A stretch of DNA of 34,734 bases from Xanthomonas sp. Leaf148. GTDB taxonomy: Bacteria > Pseudomonadota > Gammaproteobacteria > Xanthomonadales > Xanthomonadaceae. Every line of letters starts with the position of its first letter. Position 1 is the first letter of the stretch. The notes under the pieces are model-generated. The model was not told the DNA's origin. It did no database searches and saw nothing but the letters and a program-made list of their open reading frames with translations. Made by a program: the position numbers and the translations under genes. The stretch lies in the NCBI RefSeq assembly GCF_001423585.1, contig NZ_LMOP01000008.1, positions 1,832,927 through 1,867,660 of the forward strand, read 5' to 3'. Shown piece after piece: positions 17,301-24,535 of this stretch.

Positions 17301-18118
17301 ACCCGGTTCGCGACGGGTTTGCTGATACTGTGTACGGCGCTGATCAGAAGGGCGCTGTCTGGAAATTCGATCTTCGTAGCACGGCGACCTCCATCACGGT
17401 GCCATTTTTCACTGCGAGAACCTCCACAGATAATGGGCAGACTTATCGCCAGCCGATTACCGGAGGGCTTGTGGCGACCGCTGGAGATGCAGGTGGGGTG
17501 ATGTTGTTCTTTGGAACCGGGAGTTTTTCGTTTACCAGCGATACCAGGGACGAATCGATCCAGTCGCTTTATGGTGTTAACGATCTCTCCAGAGGAGCGC
17601 CGGTCGCCGCGCTCACCCGAGCAAACCTTCAGGGCAGCACGGTCGTTCAGAACGGTGATCGGACTCTGAGCCGCGCTGCAGCTCCTGCGAGCTCGCGTGG
17701 TTGGTACGTAGATCTACCAGCGAGAGAGCGGATGGTTGGCAACCCCTCGATTGCTTCGGGAATCGTGTTTATCCCAACGTATGTACCGTCAGTAGTCAGT
17801 GCGGGTTGCGAACCAGCTGGTGCAAACTGGTTGTTCGGCCTGGACGCGCGTACTGGAGATGGCGGTTTGATGGATGCGCGCAAGGGGTCTCCGACGGGTG
17901 CGAGCTTCGGCGCAAGAACGGCTGCAACTCCGTTAGCTACCGGCGGTACTGCTCCAGTCAAAGATGTTGGAGTCTCCGCGATTCCTCGGTTGTCCCCAGC
18001 CGAGAGCGCTGGTGTGCCTGGCGGGCAGGCCTGCTGGATGGTCGTTACGGCCGCCGGTTCTGGTCCGCTCTATATACCTTACCCATGCGGTAGGCAATCC
18101 TGGAGGCAGGTACAATGA
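14372..18118 (+). CDS. pilY1: Type IV pilus tip adhesin/assembly protein PilY1
   Basis: A 1248-residue secreted protein with an N-terminal hydrophobic signal (about 9-28). The N-terminal part resembles a von Willebrand A domain: the metal-site motif DxSxS is exact at Asp55-Ser57-Ser59 (DDSGSM) and LFTDGFSND appears later. The C-terminal half is the PilC/PilY1 beta-propeller, opened by the conserved LRGDR (698-702), FRDRTSVLGDIINSSPV, YVGANDGMLHAFDAG (from 765) and YGADQKGAVWKFDL. PilY1 sits at the pilus tip and acts in adhesion, twitching and pilus priming. AAGG at 14360-14363 precedes the ATG. The gene overlaps pilE by ATGA. The N-terminal third is AT-richer than the C-terminal half. Confidence 0.95.
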   Translation: MLSRKVKLITASSLACLFGLGLVYMLVAAQGQGPLAQTPLNNQVPIPPAFIMAVDDSGSMTFQTQFPGADGQGCWNTNRQSFFSSPGVLNRSGNVCGYNHVMIGPRLELARLGVPPLDIYGFAKSSAYNPTYYNPQVKYDPWIGADKKAYDNADTSSTKIDPRVNATSNVVNLTGNLLIQNWLDAGFVQDGMIIPNGTRYQRVFVNARGAVTGYGSVQTANGTAWADGGTHVLIQHVRSVFFMPYTSNNDPRPVLPDSPNAYNGVERIRVANACGQGCDLWKYTIAAKDTDALRNFSNWFSFYGNRNRAMIAGMTRSFDAVEENLRVGYFRINQNTSFDSVDERLVMRNIGVPADRSALYSDMIGLTASGGTPNREAVNAAGIQFTRSDSGAPVQLACQKNAVMLFTDGFSNDIDNNFAAVDNAAGDGGMGEPFADTYSNTMADIAARYYNNFNGASPLRPDLTAGQVPVPSECTSAPSVRLDCQKNLHINFFGVTLGARGNLFNPDVAQDAYTDPSIYKNWPARSDNNASTVDDIWHAAVNTRGEYINARTPAEITAAIDRVLASVTQGESPSGTAAQTGARIGNGSFAVTPSYRIAADGTDWYGRLEGNRVAIDPRSRLATTTPVWEASARLGGTDPDARNIIVNKAGSTVNFSSTNVSLADLCAKPAGLYPGIAKCTELGLTLIGATARSAVSYLRGDRGSEVKNRGRFRDRTSVLGDIINSSPVISAPTDDYGYRALQGALGTTYSGYLVTKATAGRYTVYVGANDGMLHAFDAGMAADGSMDGNGGAERFAYIPATALGHMGDLLLPSDPTNKNVEYEHRYYVDGPVVVGDANYGGSWKTVAVGTAGAGGRSVFALDVTNPAAFSTSSKLWEISDLDTSLSAAIRNNIGHVLGKPVIVPVRDAAGAVTWKAIFGNGYNSQSGKAVLFVVDIKAGAPAVTMIEATEAGSAIAGTNGLGNIVVVDRWGGVSQTDPVRDGFADTVYGADQKGAVWKFDLRSTATSITVPFFTARTSTDNGQTYRQPITGGLVATAGDAGGVMLFFGTGSFSFTSDTRDESIQSLYGVNDLSRGAPVAALTRANLQGSTVVQNGDRTLSRAAAPASSRGWYVDLPARERMVGNPSIASGIVFIPTYVPSVVSAGCEPAGANWLFGLDARTGDGGLMDARKGSPTGASFGARTAATPLATGGTAPVKDVGVSAIPRLSPAESAGVPGGQACWMVVTAAGSGPLYIPYPCGRQSWRQVQ

Positions 18119-18561
18119 GCACTTTCTTGCGAGCTCTTAGAAGGCGCGCGGTGTCGGTACAGAAATCGGGGAGAGGTGTTTCCGGTTTCACATTGATCGA
18201 GTTGATGATCGTCGTGGCAGTAGTTGCGATCTTGTCCGCCGTTGTGTATCCGAGCTACGCCGACTACGTCCGTAAGTCCCGACGGGCACAGGCTAAGGCC
18301 GATCTCGTCGAGTATGCGCAGTTAGCGGTGAGGTTCTACACCGTGCGGAATACCTACGTGGACTTTACGCTGCCGACGCAAGTTTCGCCTCGGGAGGGAG
18401 GGACCGCCGCGTATCGGCTTGCTCTTCAGGCCACTCAGTCGACCTTCTCGATCTCCGCAACCGCTCAGGGCAACCAGGCGCAAGACAAGTGTGGCGATCT
18501 TGGCATTGATCAAGCTTCAAGAAAATCCAATTCCAAGGGAGCCAAGTCCGATTGTTGGTGA
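18115..18561 (+). CDS. pilE: Type IV pilin-like protein PilE
   Basis: A 148-residue prepilin with a 23-residue basic leader ending VSG and then FTLIELMIVVAVVAILSAVVYPSYADYVRKSRRAQAKADL, the canonical type IVa N-terminal helix with Glu5. A Cys pair in the last 25 residues (DKCGDL and SDCW) gives a D-loop as in pilins. In this operon position it is the minor pilin PilE that links the tip complex to the major pilin shaft, not the major pilin. ATG overlaps the pilY1 stop. The next feature is the tRNA-Asn promoter 24 bases on; no separate terminator was found. Confidence 0.93.
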   Translation: MSTFLRALRRRAVSVQKSGRGVSGFTLIELMIVVAVVAILSAVVYPSYADYVRKSRRAQAKADLVEYAQLAVRFYTVRNTYVDFTLPTQVSPREGGTAAYRLALQATQSTFSISATAQGNQAQDKCGDLGIDQASRKSNSKGAKSDCW

Positions 18562-18585
18562 CTCGGAAGGTCGGTAGATAAGGGG

Positions 18586-18614
18586 TTGCATCTTCGGGAA
18601 AGTCTGTCTAGAAT
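18586..18614 (+). promoter_or_regulatory. Sigma-70 promoter of tRNA-Asn
   Basis: TTGCAT (18586-18591) and TAGAAT (18609-18614) with the ideal 17-base spacer lie 10 bases before the tRNA. A GC-rich stretch follows the -10 box. Confidence 0.85.
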
Positions 18615-18624
18615 ACGCCTCCCT

Positions 18625-18701
18625 GCCCGAATAGCTCAGCCGGTTAGAGCACTTGACTGTTAATCAGGGGGTCGTTGGTTCGAGTCCAACTTCGGGCGCC
18701 A
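18625..18701 (+). tRNA. tRNA-Asn (GTT)
   Basis: Full cloverleaf of 77 bases: acceptor stem GCCCGAA/TTCGGGC of 7 perfect pairs, D arm AGCTCAGCCGGTTAGAGC, anticodon stem CTTGA/TCAGG around loop CTGTTAA with anticodon GTT at 18659-18661, T arm with GGTTCGAGTCC, discriminator G and encoded CCA. Confidence 0.97.
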
Positions 18702-18709
18702 AGATGTTC

Positions 18710-18737
18710 AAAAAGCCGCGACATGTCGCGGCTTTTT
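18710..18737. terminator. Bidirectional intrinsic terminator after tRNA-Asn
   Basis: A perfect 28-base palindrome, AAAAAGCCGCGACA joined to its complement, gives a GC stem with A-run before and T-run after on both strands. It ends tRNA-Asn on the plus strand and, 10 bases from its stop codon, the fimT-like gene on the minus strand. Confidence 0.93.
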
Positions 18738-18747
18738 GTTTGCTTGC

Positions 18748-19290
18748 TTATCGGCCCGCACAGCTGGCAAGGGTGGTATAGCGCACGGTGCGGGCTCTTC
18801 CAGAGTTGTTGACCACGACGTCGGCGAGTCGCCGAGCGTTGCTGCAGAGACTGATGGTGACGTTTGTCCCGCTGCTGCGGCCATTCGGGAGGAAGCGGAC
18901 GATTGATCGTCCAGCTGTACTGGTGATGTTGATGCCGCCGGTGGCGGAGGTATGCTCCACTCTGATCACGGATGCGGCACTTAGCGGCTGCCCGCCGTGG
19001 TCTGGATCCTTGAAGAGGATCCATCCGCGGCTCCAGTCGCGATCTGTGTGGCAACGCGCGCCATCTGCAGACGGGCAAATGCTGACAGGCGCGCTTTGGC
19101 TCACGGCGAGGCCTCTGGCCATCGCAAGATGCGCCGTCAGCAAGTGCACAAGCGTGGTTGCTCGCTGCCACTCGATTAGGCTTTTGACGCTTGGCAACCC
19201 TATGGCTGTACCGATGCCGATGACCGCCATCACGATCAGCAACTGGGCTGCGGTGTACCCTCTCGCGCTCGAATGAGTTACTGCCCGCAT
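18748..19290 (-). CDS. fimT: Second FimT/GspH-type pseudopilin
   Basis: A 180-residue prepilin-like protein. Leader MRAVTHSSARG ends in Gly11, followed by YTAAQLLIVMAVIGIGTAIGLPSVKSL; position 5 of the mature protein is Gln (Gln16) instead of the usual Glu. The body matches GspH/FimT (HLAMARGLAVSQSAPVSICPSADGARC; WSRGWILFKDPD; IRFLPNGRSSGTNVTI). The C-terminus has SGRARTVR (GRAR at 164-167), the GRxR-type basic motif that I recall from FimT proteins binding DNA during natural transformation. The frame extends to 19785, but CTAAGGAGAGG just before ATG 19290 sets the start. It is a single gene facing the pilE operon across tRNA-Asn. Confidence 0.88.
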   Translation of the reverse strand: MRAVTHSSARGYTAAQLLIVMAVIGIGTAIGLPSVKSLIEWQRATTLVHLLTAHLAMARGLAVSQSAPVSICPSADGARCHTDRDWSRGWILFKDPDHGGQPLSAASVIRVEHTSATGGINITSTAGRSIVRFLPNGRSSGTNVTISLCSNARRLADVVVNNSGRARTVRYTTLASCAGR

Positions 19291-19345
19291 CGCGCCTCTC
19301 CTTAGGGTCGAGCGAGCAGTCTCAACGTTGACCGGCGGCCAGGTA

Positions 19346-19385
19346 ACGCCTGCTTCACTCACGCAGGCGTCAGACTTTTCCTGAC
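19346..19385 (+). promoter_or_regulatory. Dyads in the uvrB/fimT-like intergenic region
   Basis: A perfect 8-bp stem ACGCCTGC/GCAGGCGT (19346-19353, 19363-19370) is followed at once by GTCAG-N7-CTGAC (19369-19385), 47 bases before uvrB. The first hairpin with the CTTTTC that follows could attenuate, or either dyad could be an operator. Neither resembles the CTGT-N8-ACAG SOS box of E. coli. Confidence 0.35.
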
Positions 19386-19431
19386 ACTGACCTCCGTTAT
19401 TTCGTGCAGCCTTCCCCCCGAGATTCGCTCC

Positions 19432-21453
19432 ATGACCGACCGTTTTGAGCTCGTATCCCCATACTCCCCAGCCGGCGACCAGCCGGCGGCCATCGACAAG
19501 TTGGTGGCCAACTTCGAGGCCGGCCTGGCCAAGCAGACCCTGCTGGGGGTGACCGGTTCGGGCAAGACCTACACCATCGCCAATGTCGTGCAGCAGGTGC
19601 AAAAGCCCACCTTGGTGATGGCGCCGAACAAGACGTTGGCGGCGCAGCTGTATGGCGAGTTCAAGTCGTTCTTCCCGAACAATGCAGTCGAATACTTCGT
19701 CAGCTATTACGACTACTACCAGCCCGAAGCCTACGTGCCGTCGTCGGATACCTTCATCGAGAAGGACAGTTCGATCAACGAGCACATCGAGCAGATGCGT
19801 CTATCGGCGACGAAGACCTTGCTGTCGCGGCGCGATTCGCTGGTGGTTGCCACGGTATCGGCGATCTACGGTCTTGGCGCGCCGGAGGACTATCTGTCGC
19901 TGCGTCTGATCCTGTCGGTGGGCGAGCACATCGATCAGCGTCAGTTGATCCGCCATCTCACCGATCTGCAGTACACCCGCAACGAATTCGAGCTCACGCG
20001 CGGCGCGTTCCGTGTGCGTGGCGAGGTGCTGGATGTGTTCCCCGCGGAGTCGGACACCGAAGCATTGCGCATCGAATTGTTCGATGGCGACATCGAGCAG
20101 CTCACTTTGTTCGACCCGTTGACCGGCGAAACCCTGCGCAAGCTGCAGCGTTACACCGTGTATCCCAAGACCCATTACGCCACCACGCGTGAGCGCACGC
20201 TCAGTGCGGTCGACACGATCAAGGACGAACTGAAGGAGCGGCTGGAGCAGTTGTATTCGCAGAACAAATTGGTCGAAGCGCAGCGTCTGGCGCAGCGCAC
20301 CCAGTTCGATCTGGAAATGATGGCCGAAGTGGGCTTCTGCAACGGCATCGAGAACTACTCGCGGCATCTCACCGGCAAGGCGCCAGGCGAGCCGCCGCCG
20401 ACGCTATTCGACTACCTGCCACCGGATGCGCTACTGGTGATCGATGAGTCGCACGTGACCATTCCGCAGATCGGTGCGATGTACAAGGGCGACCGTTCGC
20501 GCAAGGAAACGTTGGTGGAGTTCGGCTTCCGCCTGCCGTCGGCGCTCGACAACCGGCCGTTGCGCTTCGAAGAGTGGGAGGCGCGTTCGCCGCGCAGCAT
20601 CTACGTGTCCGCGACGCCTGGTCCTTACGAGTTGCGGGAGTCTGCCGGCGAAATCACCGAGCTGGTGGTGCGTCCCACGGGATTGATCGATCCGATCGTG
20701 GAGATACGTCCGGTCGGCACACAGGTCGACGACCTAATGTCCGAAGTGCACGAGCGCATCAAGCTCGGCGATCGCGTGTTGGTCACGACGCTGACCAAGC
20801 GCATGGCTGAGAACCTGACCGAGTACCTGAGTGAGCACGGCATTCGCGTGCGCTATCTGCACTCGGATATCGATACGGTCGAGCGCGTGGAGATCATTCG
20901 CGATCTGCGTCTGGGCAAGTTCGATGTGCTGGTCGGCATCAATCTTCTGCGCGAAGGTCTGGATATGCCGGAAGTGTCATTGGTGGCGATTCTGGATGCG
21001 GACAAGGAAGGCTTCCTGCGGTCGACCGGCTCGTTGATCCAGACCATCGGTCGTGCCGCACGCAATCTGCGCGGCAAGGCAATTTTGTATGCCGACAAGA
21101 TGACGCGCTCGATGAAGGCTGCGATCGACGAGACCGACCGTCGTCGCGAGAAGCAGGTGGAGTACAACCTCGAACACGGCATCACGCCGAAGTCGGTAGC
21201 ACGCCCGATCTCCGACATCATGGAGGGCGCGCGCGAGGATGCGGCCGAAAAACGTGCCGGCAAGGGGCGGTCGAAGTCGCGCCAGGTTGCCGAAGAGACG
21301 CCCGACTATCGTGCGATGAAGCCTGCGGAAATTGCCGGCAAGCTCAAGAGCCTGGAGCAAAAGATGTATCAGCACGCCAAGGATCTGGAGTTCGAGGCAG
21401 CGGCGCAGATTCGCGACCAGATCCAGAAATTGAAGGCGGCAAGCCTGGGGTAG
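19432..21453 (+). CDS. uvrB: UvrABC excinuclease subunit B
   Basis: Full-length UvrB, 673 residues. In nucleotide excision repair it receives damaged DNA from UvrA, verifies the lesion and positions UvrC for the cuts. Walker A is GVTGSGKT (39-46); the damage-probing beta-hairpin [12 protein letters not shown] follows near 97-108; the Walker B box is DESH (338-341); helicase motifs include [40 protein letters not shown] and QTIGRAARN; the C-terminal UVR domain (about 633-668, [26 protein letters not shown]) contacts UvrC. No defects. It stands alone, with no clear SOS box. Confidence 0.97.
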   Translation: MTDRFELVSPYSPAGDQPAAIDKLVANFEAGLAKQTLLGVTGSGKTYTIANVVQQVQKPTLVMAPNKTLAAQLYGEFKSFFPNNAVEYFVSYYDYYQPEAYVPSSDTFIEKDSSINEHIEQMRLSATKTLLSRRDSLVVATVSAIYGLGAPEDYLSLRLILSVGEHIDQRQLIRHLTDLQYTRNEFELTRGAFRVRGEVLDVFPAESDTEALRIELFDGDIEQLTLFDPLTGETLRKLQRYTVYPKTHYATTRERTLSAVDTIKDELKERLEQLYSQNKLVEAQRLAQRTQFDLEMMAEVGFCNGIENYSRHLTGKAPGEPPPTLFDYLPPDALLVIDESHVTIPQIGAMYKGDRSRKETLVEFGFRLPSALDNRPLRFEEWEARSPRSIYVSATPGPYELRESAGEITELVVRPTGLIDPIVEIRPVGTQVDDLMSEVHERIKLGDRVLVTTLTKRMAENLTEYLSEHGIRVRYLHSDIDTVERVEIIRDLRLGKFDVLVGINLLREGLDMPEVSLVAILDADKEGFLRSTGSLIQTIGRAARNLRGKAILYADKMTRSMKAAIDETDRRREKQVEYNLEHGITPKSVARPISDIMEGAREDAAEKRAGKGRSKSRQVAEETPDYRAMKPAEIAGKLKSLEQKMYQHAKDLEFEAAAQIRDQIQKLKAASLG

Positions 21454-21484
21454 GGCGGAGTGACAGGCGAAGCGCAGGGAGGGC

Positions 21485-21513
21485 TTGTGGTCGGCAAAAC
21501 CCTGCGCTAGAAT
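21485..21513 (+). promoter_or_regulatory. Sigma-70 promoter of tRNA-Val
   Basis: TTGTGG (21485-21490) and TAGAAT (21508-21513) with a 17-base spacer are followed by GC-rich sequence, typical of stable RNA promoters, 36 bases before the tRNA. Confidence 0.75.
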
Positions 21514-21549
21514 GCGCGCCCTGCACAGCGCAATGCTGACGCAGGATTC

Positions 21550-21624
21550 GGGCGGTTAGCTCAGCGGTAGAGCACTACCTTGACATGGTAGGGGTCACAG
21601 GTTCGAACCCTGTACCGCCCACCA
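21550..21624 (+). tRNA. tRNA-Val (GAC)
   Basis: Full cloverleaf of 75 bases: acceptor GGGCGGT/ACCGCCC, D arm AGCTCAGCGGTAGAGC, anticodon stem CTACC/GGTAG around TTGACAT with anticodon GAC at 21582-21584, T arm GGTTCGAACCC, discriminator A and encoded CCA. Confidence 0.97.
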
Positions 21625-22233
21625 CTTCAAGTCCAGAAAGCAAGGGCTTGAGTGGGTAAGAGACTGGTAGCAGTAGCTGCCATTGACCTGGACGTGAGCG
21701 ACTCAGAGGCTGGTGCAGCTCAGGTAGGCCTTCTGCCAATTCCTAGACATTCAACCCACTTCCTTCTTCGCCTCGTCAAAATACGTCGAATCGAACGCGT
21801 GTAACTGTGGGTGTTGCCTGCTGCGTGACGACCTGGAAAGCCCGACATTTCCCGCGCAGGTGCACCGCATGGCGCAACCGTATCGCGATGGTGGGGCGGA
21901 AAGCATCTGGTATGGACCATGCCGTTGCCAGTGCGGCGTAATCTTCGCCGAGCGCCCGCATTCGATTGCCGCCGTGCAACCTGCCAGCTCGCGATCTAGC
22001 TCGATCGCGTGCCGCGCATGGGGTGGTCGTCCACTGCTGATAACGCTGAAACGGCCGGCCGACGCTTGTTTGGCCGCAGCCGACCCGGCAGAAAGGTCGG
22101 ATCAGGTTCGCCAGCTCAGGTCCTGAAGCGACGCAGGTTGGCTTGTGCGGTCATGCGTGGCGCCGAAACCGCTTTCTCCGTCACACGTCTTGCTTTAGCA
22201 TCGCCTCCGCGCTGACGGAAAGGAAGGCTGACG
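21625..22233. other. Gene-poor region between tRNA-Val and the T4SS locus
   Basis: About 600 bases where I cannot support any gene. Open frames here (for example minus 21776-21979, plus 21860-22126) have no family pattern. A minus-strand frame ending with TGA at 21751 codes for a stretch ending HAFDSTYFDEAKKEVG, which looks like a natural C-terminus but has no credible body upstream, so it may be a gene remnant. A 7-bp hairpin CGCGATC/GATCGCG lies at 21990-22009. No second copy of the tRNA 3' end was seen in the window, so a tRNA attachment site is not demonstrated. Confidence 0.5.
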
Positions 22234-22476
22234 ATGGACGAGTATCAGCACACCGTGCTGACCAGGGGTGGTTACCGCATCGTGGCGATTACGCGCGACG
22301 AGGTGTATGCACCCGATGCGGTGGTGGCGTATGCGGTCGTGACCGATGCGGGAACGCGAATAACGCCGGATCTTTCTTTGGATCAAGCCAATGTATGGAT
22401 CGACTCGCTCGTCGAAAGTGAGAGCGGGGGCCGCAAGACGGACCTGATCGACCACAAGCCTGTCGTCCGTCGCTAG
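22234..22476 (+). CDS. Small protein of unknown function upstream of virD4
   Basis: An 80-residue frame with a very good ribosome site (AGGAAGG 22221-22227, 6 bases from ATG). No signal peptide or membrane segment. The sequence alternates short strands (HTVLTRGGYRIVAITRDEVY; AVVAYAVVTDAGTRIT) and then a short helix (SLDQANVWIDSLVES), which suggests a small alpha/beta fold. I do not recognise the family. It ends 36 bases before virD4 on the same strand, so the two are probably co-transcribed, which makes it a candidate accessory or regulator of the secretion system. Confidence 0.7.
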   Translation: MDEYQHTVLTRGGYRIVAITRDEVYAPDAVVAYAVVTDAGTRITPDLSLDQANVWIDSLVESESGGRKTDLIDHKPVVRR

Positions 22477-22512
22477 AACGCTGTCCAGATGCAAGCCTAG
22501 GGAGAAGGGCGC

Positions 22513-24186
22513 ATGTCCAAAGCCAAAATAATCGCGATCGCCACTGCGGTGGCAGTGCTCGCCGGATATCTGCTGTCCGGCTATGTGACCCTGCTGCTGC
22601 TGCGGCTCGATACAAGCCTGTACAGCTGGGACACCTATTACCGCTACTACAGCGCATTGGGGTTGCCGCAAGTTGCTGCCTATGCCACCAAGATCAAGAT
22701 GTCTGGTGTCATCGGCTTCGGTTTTCCGGCGCTCGTTTGGATCATCGGCATTGCCCTGATTCTCAAGCCCAAGGCGCCCGCGCTGCACGGCGATGCGCGC
22801 TTCGCCGGGGCTGCGGATCTCGCCAAGCACGGGCTCTTCAAGCCGAGTGGGAACGGCATCGTCGTCGGCAAATTCAACGGCAAGCTGGTGCGTCTGAGCG
22901 GGCAGCAATTCGTGATCCTCGCCGCGCCAACGCGCTCGGGCAAGGGTGTGGGTGTGGTCATCCCGAACCTGCTTGAGTACCAGGAATCGATCGTTGTGCT
23001 GGACATCAAGCAGGAGAACTTCGATCTGACCAGCGGCTGGCGAGCCAGCCAGGGGCAAGAGGTCTTTCTGTTTAACCCGTTTGCCGAAGACCGGCGCACG
23101 CATCGCTGGAATCCGCTGACTTACGTGTCGAATGATCCGGCGTTTCGCGTCTCGGATCTGATGAGCATTGCCGCCATGCTGTACCCGGATGGATCGGACG
23201 ACCAAAAATTCTGGGTCAGCCAGGCGCGCAATGCGTTCTTGGCCTTTGCCCTGTACTTGTTCGAGAATCAGGACGAAGAGCTTGCTCTCGGCTTTCCTGG
23301 CGGGGCAGGCGCTCCCACGCTGGGCGGAATCTACCGCCTGTCGTCGGGCGACGGTAGCGACCTCAAGAAGTACTTGAAGTCATTGTCAGAGCGCCGGTTC
23401 CTCAGCAGCAATGCCAAGTCGGCCTTTTCCAATATGCTGTCCCAGGCGGATGAGACCTTCGCGTCCATCATGGGCACCCTGAAAGAACCGCTGAACGCAT
23501 GGATCAACCCTGTGCTGGATGCGGCCACCAGCGCCGACGACTTCCTGCTCACGGATCTACGCAAGAAGAAGATGACGATCTACATCGGCATCCAGCCCAA
23601 CAAGCTGGCCGAAAGCCGTCTGATCATCAATCTACTCTTCAGTCAGATCATCAACCTCAACACCCGCGAGTTGCCGAAGTCCAACCCAGAACTCAAGTAC
23701 CAGTGCTTACTGCTCATGGACGAATTCACCTCGATCGGCAAAGTCGACATCATCGCGACGGCGGTCGCCTACATGGCCGGCTACAACATCCGTCTGTTGC
23801 CCATCATCCAGAGCATGGCGCAGCTGGATGCGACTTATGGCAAGGACCTGTCGCGCACCATCATCACCAACCACGCCTTGCAGATTCTGTACGCGCCGCG
23901 CGAACAGCAGGACGCGAATGACTACTCGGAGATGTTGGGCTATACGACGATTAAGAAGAAAAACATCACCCGGGGCCGGGAGACAACCCGCAGCGTGTCG
24001 GAAGAGCGGCGGGCATTGATGTTGCCCCAGGAACTCAAGGCGATGGGCAACGAGAAGGAAGTGTTCCTGTACGAGGGCATCCCGCATCCTGTGAAATGCG
24101 AGAAAATAAAGTACTACGAAGATAAGTACTTCACTTCACGACTGCTTGCTAAGACAAAAGTATCAATTCTTGGCATAAAAACGTGA
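22513..24186 (+). CDS. virD4: T4SS coupling protein VirD4
   Basis: A 557-residue coupling ATPase that recruits substrates to the type IV secretion channel. In X. citri, VirD4 binds the C-terminal XVIPCD domain of antibacterial effectors. Two N-terminal membrane helices (about 6-30 and 63-84) are followed by the cytosolic ATPase: Walker A APTRSGKG (138-145), the DIKQENFDLTSGWRA strand, Walker B LLLMDEF (399-405), the arginine-rich and Q motifs MAGYNIRLLPIIQSMAQLDATYG, and the all-alpha domain between 200 and 340. AGGGAGAAGG precedes the ATG. The gene is as GC-rich as the chromosome, unlike virB7-virB6 after it. Its stop codon lies inside a dyad element (24183-24237). Confidence 0.95.
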   Translation: MSKAKIIAIATAVAVLAGYLLSGYVTLLLLRLDTSLYSWDTYYRYYSALGLPQVAAYATKIKMSGVIGFGFPALVWIIGIALILKPKAPALHGDARFAGAADLAKHGLFKPSGNGIVVGKFNGKLVRLSGQQFVILAAPTRSGKGVGVVIPNLLEYQESIVVLDIKQENFDLTSGWRASQGQEVFLFNPFAEDRRTHRWNPLTYVSNDPAFRVSDLMSIAAMLYPDGSDDQKFWVSQARNAFLAFALYLFENQDEELALGFPGGAGAPTLGGIYRLSSGDGSDLKKYLKSLSERRFLSSNAKSAFSNMLSQADETFASIMGTLKEPLNAWINPVLDAATSADDFLLTDLRKKKMTIYIGIQPNKLAESRLIINLLFSQIINLNTRELPKSNPELKYQCLLLMDEFTSIGKVDIIATAVAYMAGYNIRLLPIIQSMAQLDATYGKDLSRTIITNHALQILYAPREQQDANDYSEMLGYTTIKKKNITRGRETTRSVSEERRALMLPQELKAMGNEKEVFLYEGIPHPVKCEKIKYYEDKYFTSRLLAKTKVSILGIKT

Positions 24187-24237
24187 CATGCGTCACTTAT
24201 TTATGATAATTTCTCATAAATTAGTGAGCTGCATCAC
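24183..24237. promoter_or_regulatory. Near-symmetric 55-base element between virD4 and virB7
   Basis: Two copies of GTGA-N6-TCAC (24183-24196 and 24224-24237) flank a perfect inverted repeat ATTTATGA-N7-TCATAAAT (24199-24206, 24214-24221). All arms share one centre at 24210. The two GTGA-N6-TCAC sites are 41 bp apart centre to centre, about four helical turns. The core fits the CRP/Clp family pattern TGTGA-N6-TCACA without the outer T and A. It overlaps the virD4 stop codon and lies just upstream of the putative virB7 promoter. It may be a paired operator; a terminator hairpin for virD4 is the other reading, but the stem is AT-rich. Confidence 0.6.
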
Positions 24238-24244
24238 TTTTGGC

Positions 24245-24273
24245 TTGACTGTTGGTCCGTAAGTAGGCAGATT
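24245..24273 (+). promoter_or_regulatory. Candidate promoter of the virB7 operon
   Basis: TTGACT (24245-24250, five of six consensus bases) is followed after 17 bases by CAGATT (24268-24273), a weak -10 box. Transcription from here would leave a leader of about 255 bases before virB7. The second GTGA-N6-TCAC site would be centred near -50, which is not a standard CRP activating position. Confidence 0.4.
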
Positions 24274-24535
24274 GCGCGGCAGGGATGGCAATCTGGCGGT
24301 AGCTCGATCTGCTGGCTTGTTCAGGAATGGGGTTACATGGAGTGTAAAAATATTTTATGTGTGACGAAACATTCTTGTCCAAATCTTTTACAAGCGTTCG
24401 CCTTACTAGCGGGCGATTTGTTATGCCTGAAATACTTGGAAGGTCCTCGGTTTTTAGAGTTGGTCCGCTGAAAGCTAAAAACCTGCCGTCGCAGGCGCGA
24501 AAGAAAAATGTTCTATTGGTTATGGAGATTAGGGC
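24274..24535 (+). promoter_or_regulatory. Long structured virB7 leader with GGA motifs
   Basis: The presumed 5' untranslated region. It has five GGA motifs (24283, 24324, 24339, 24438, 24524), several in CsrA-like context (CAGGGAT, CAGGAAT, ATGGAG twice); the last overlaps the virB7 ribosome site. Small hairpins are UCGCC/GGCGA (24398-24416) and CCTGC-CGTC-GCAGG (24482-24495). I recall reports that the X. citri T4SS is held down by CsrA through this leader; here it is inferred from motifs only. Confidence 0.5.

Noticed and set aside
19291..19785. N-terminal extension of the second FimT up to 19785
   Set aside because: It runs antisense into uvrB; a strong ribosome site and a standard prepilin leader start at 19290.
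21550..22233. tRNA-Val as an integration site (attL) for a T4SS island
   Set aside because: No second copy of the tRNA 3' end, integrase or excisionase gene is visible in the window, so the claim cannot be supported.
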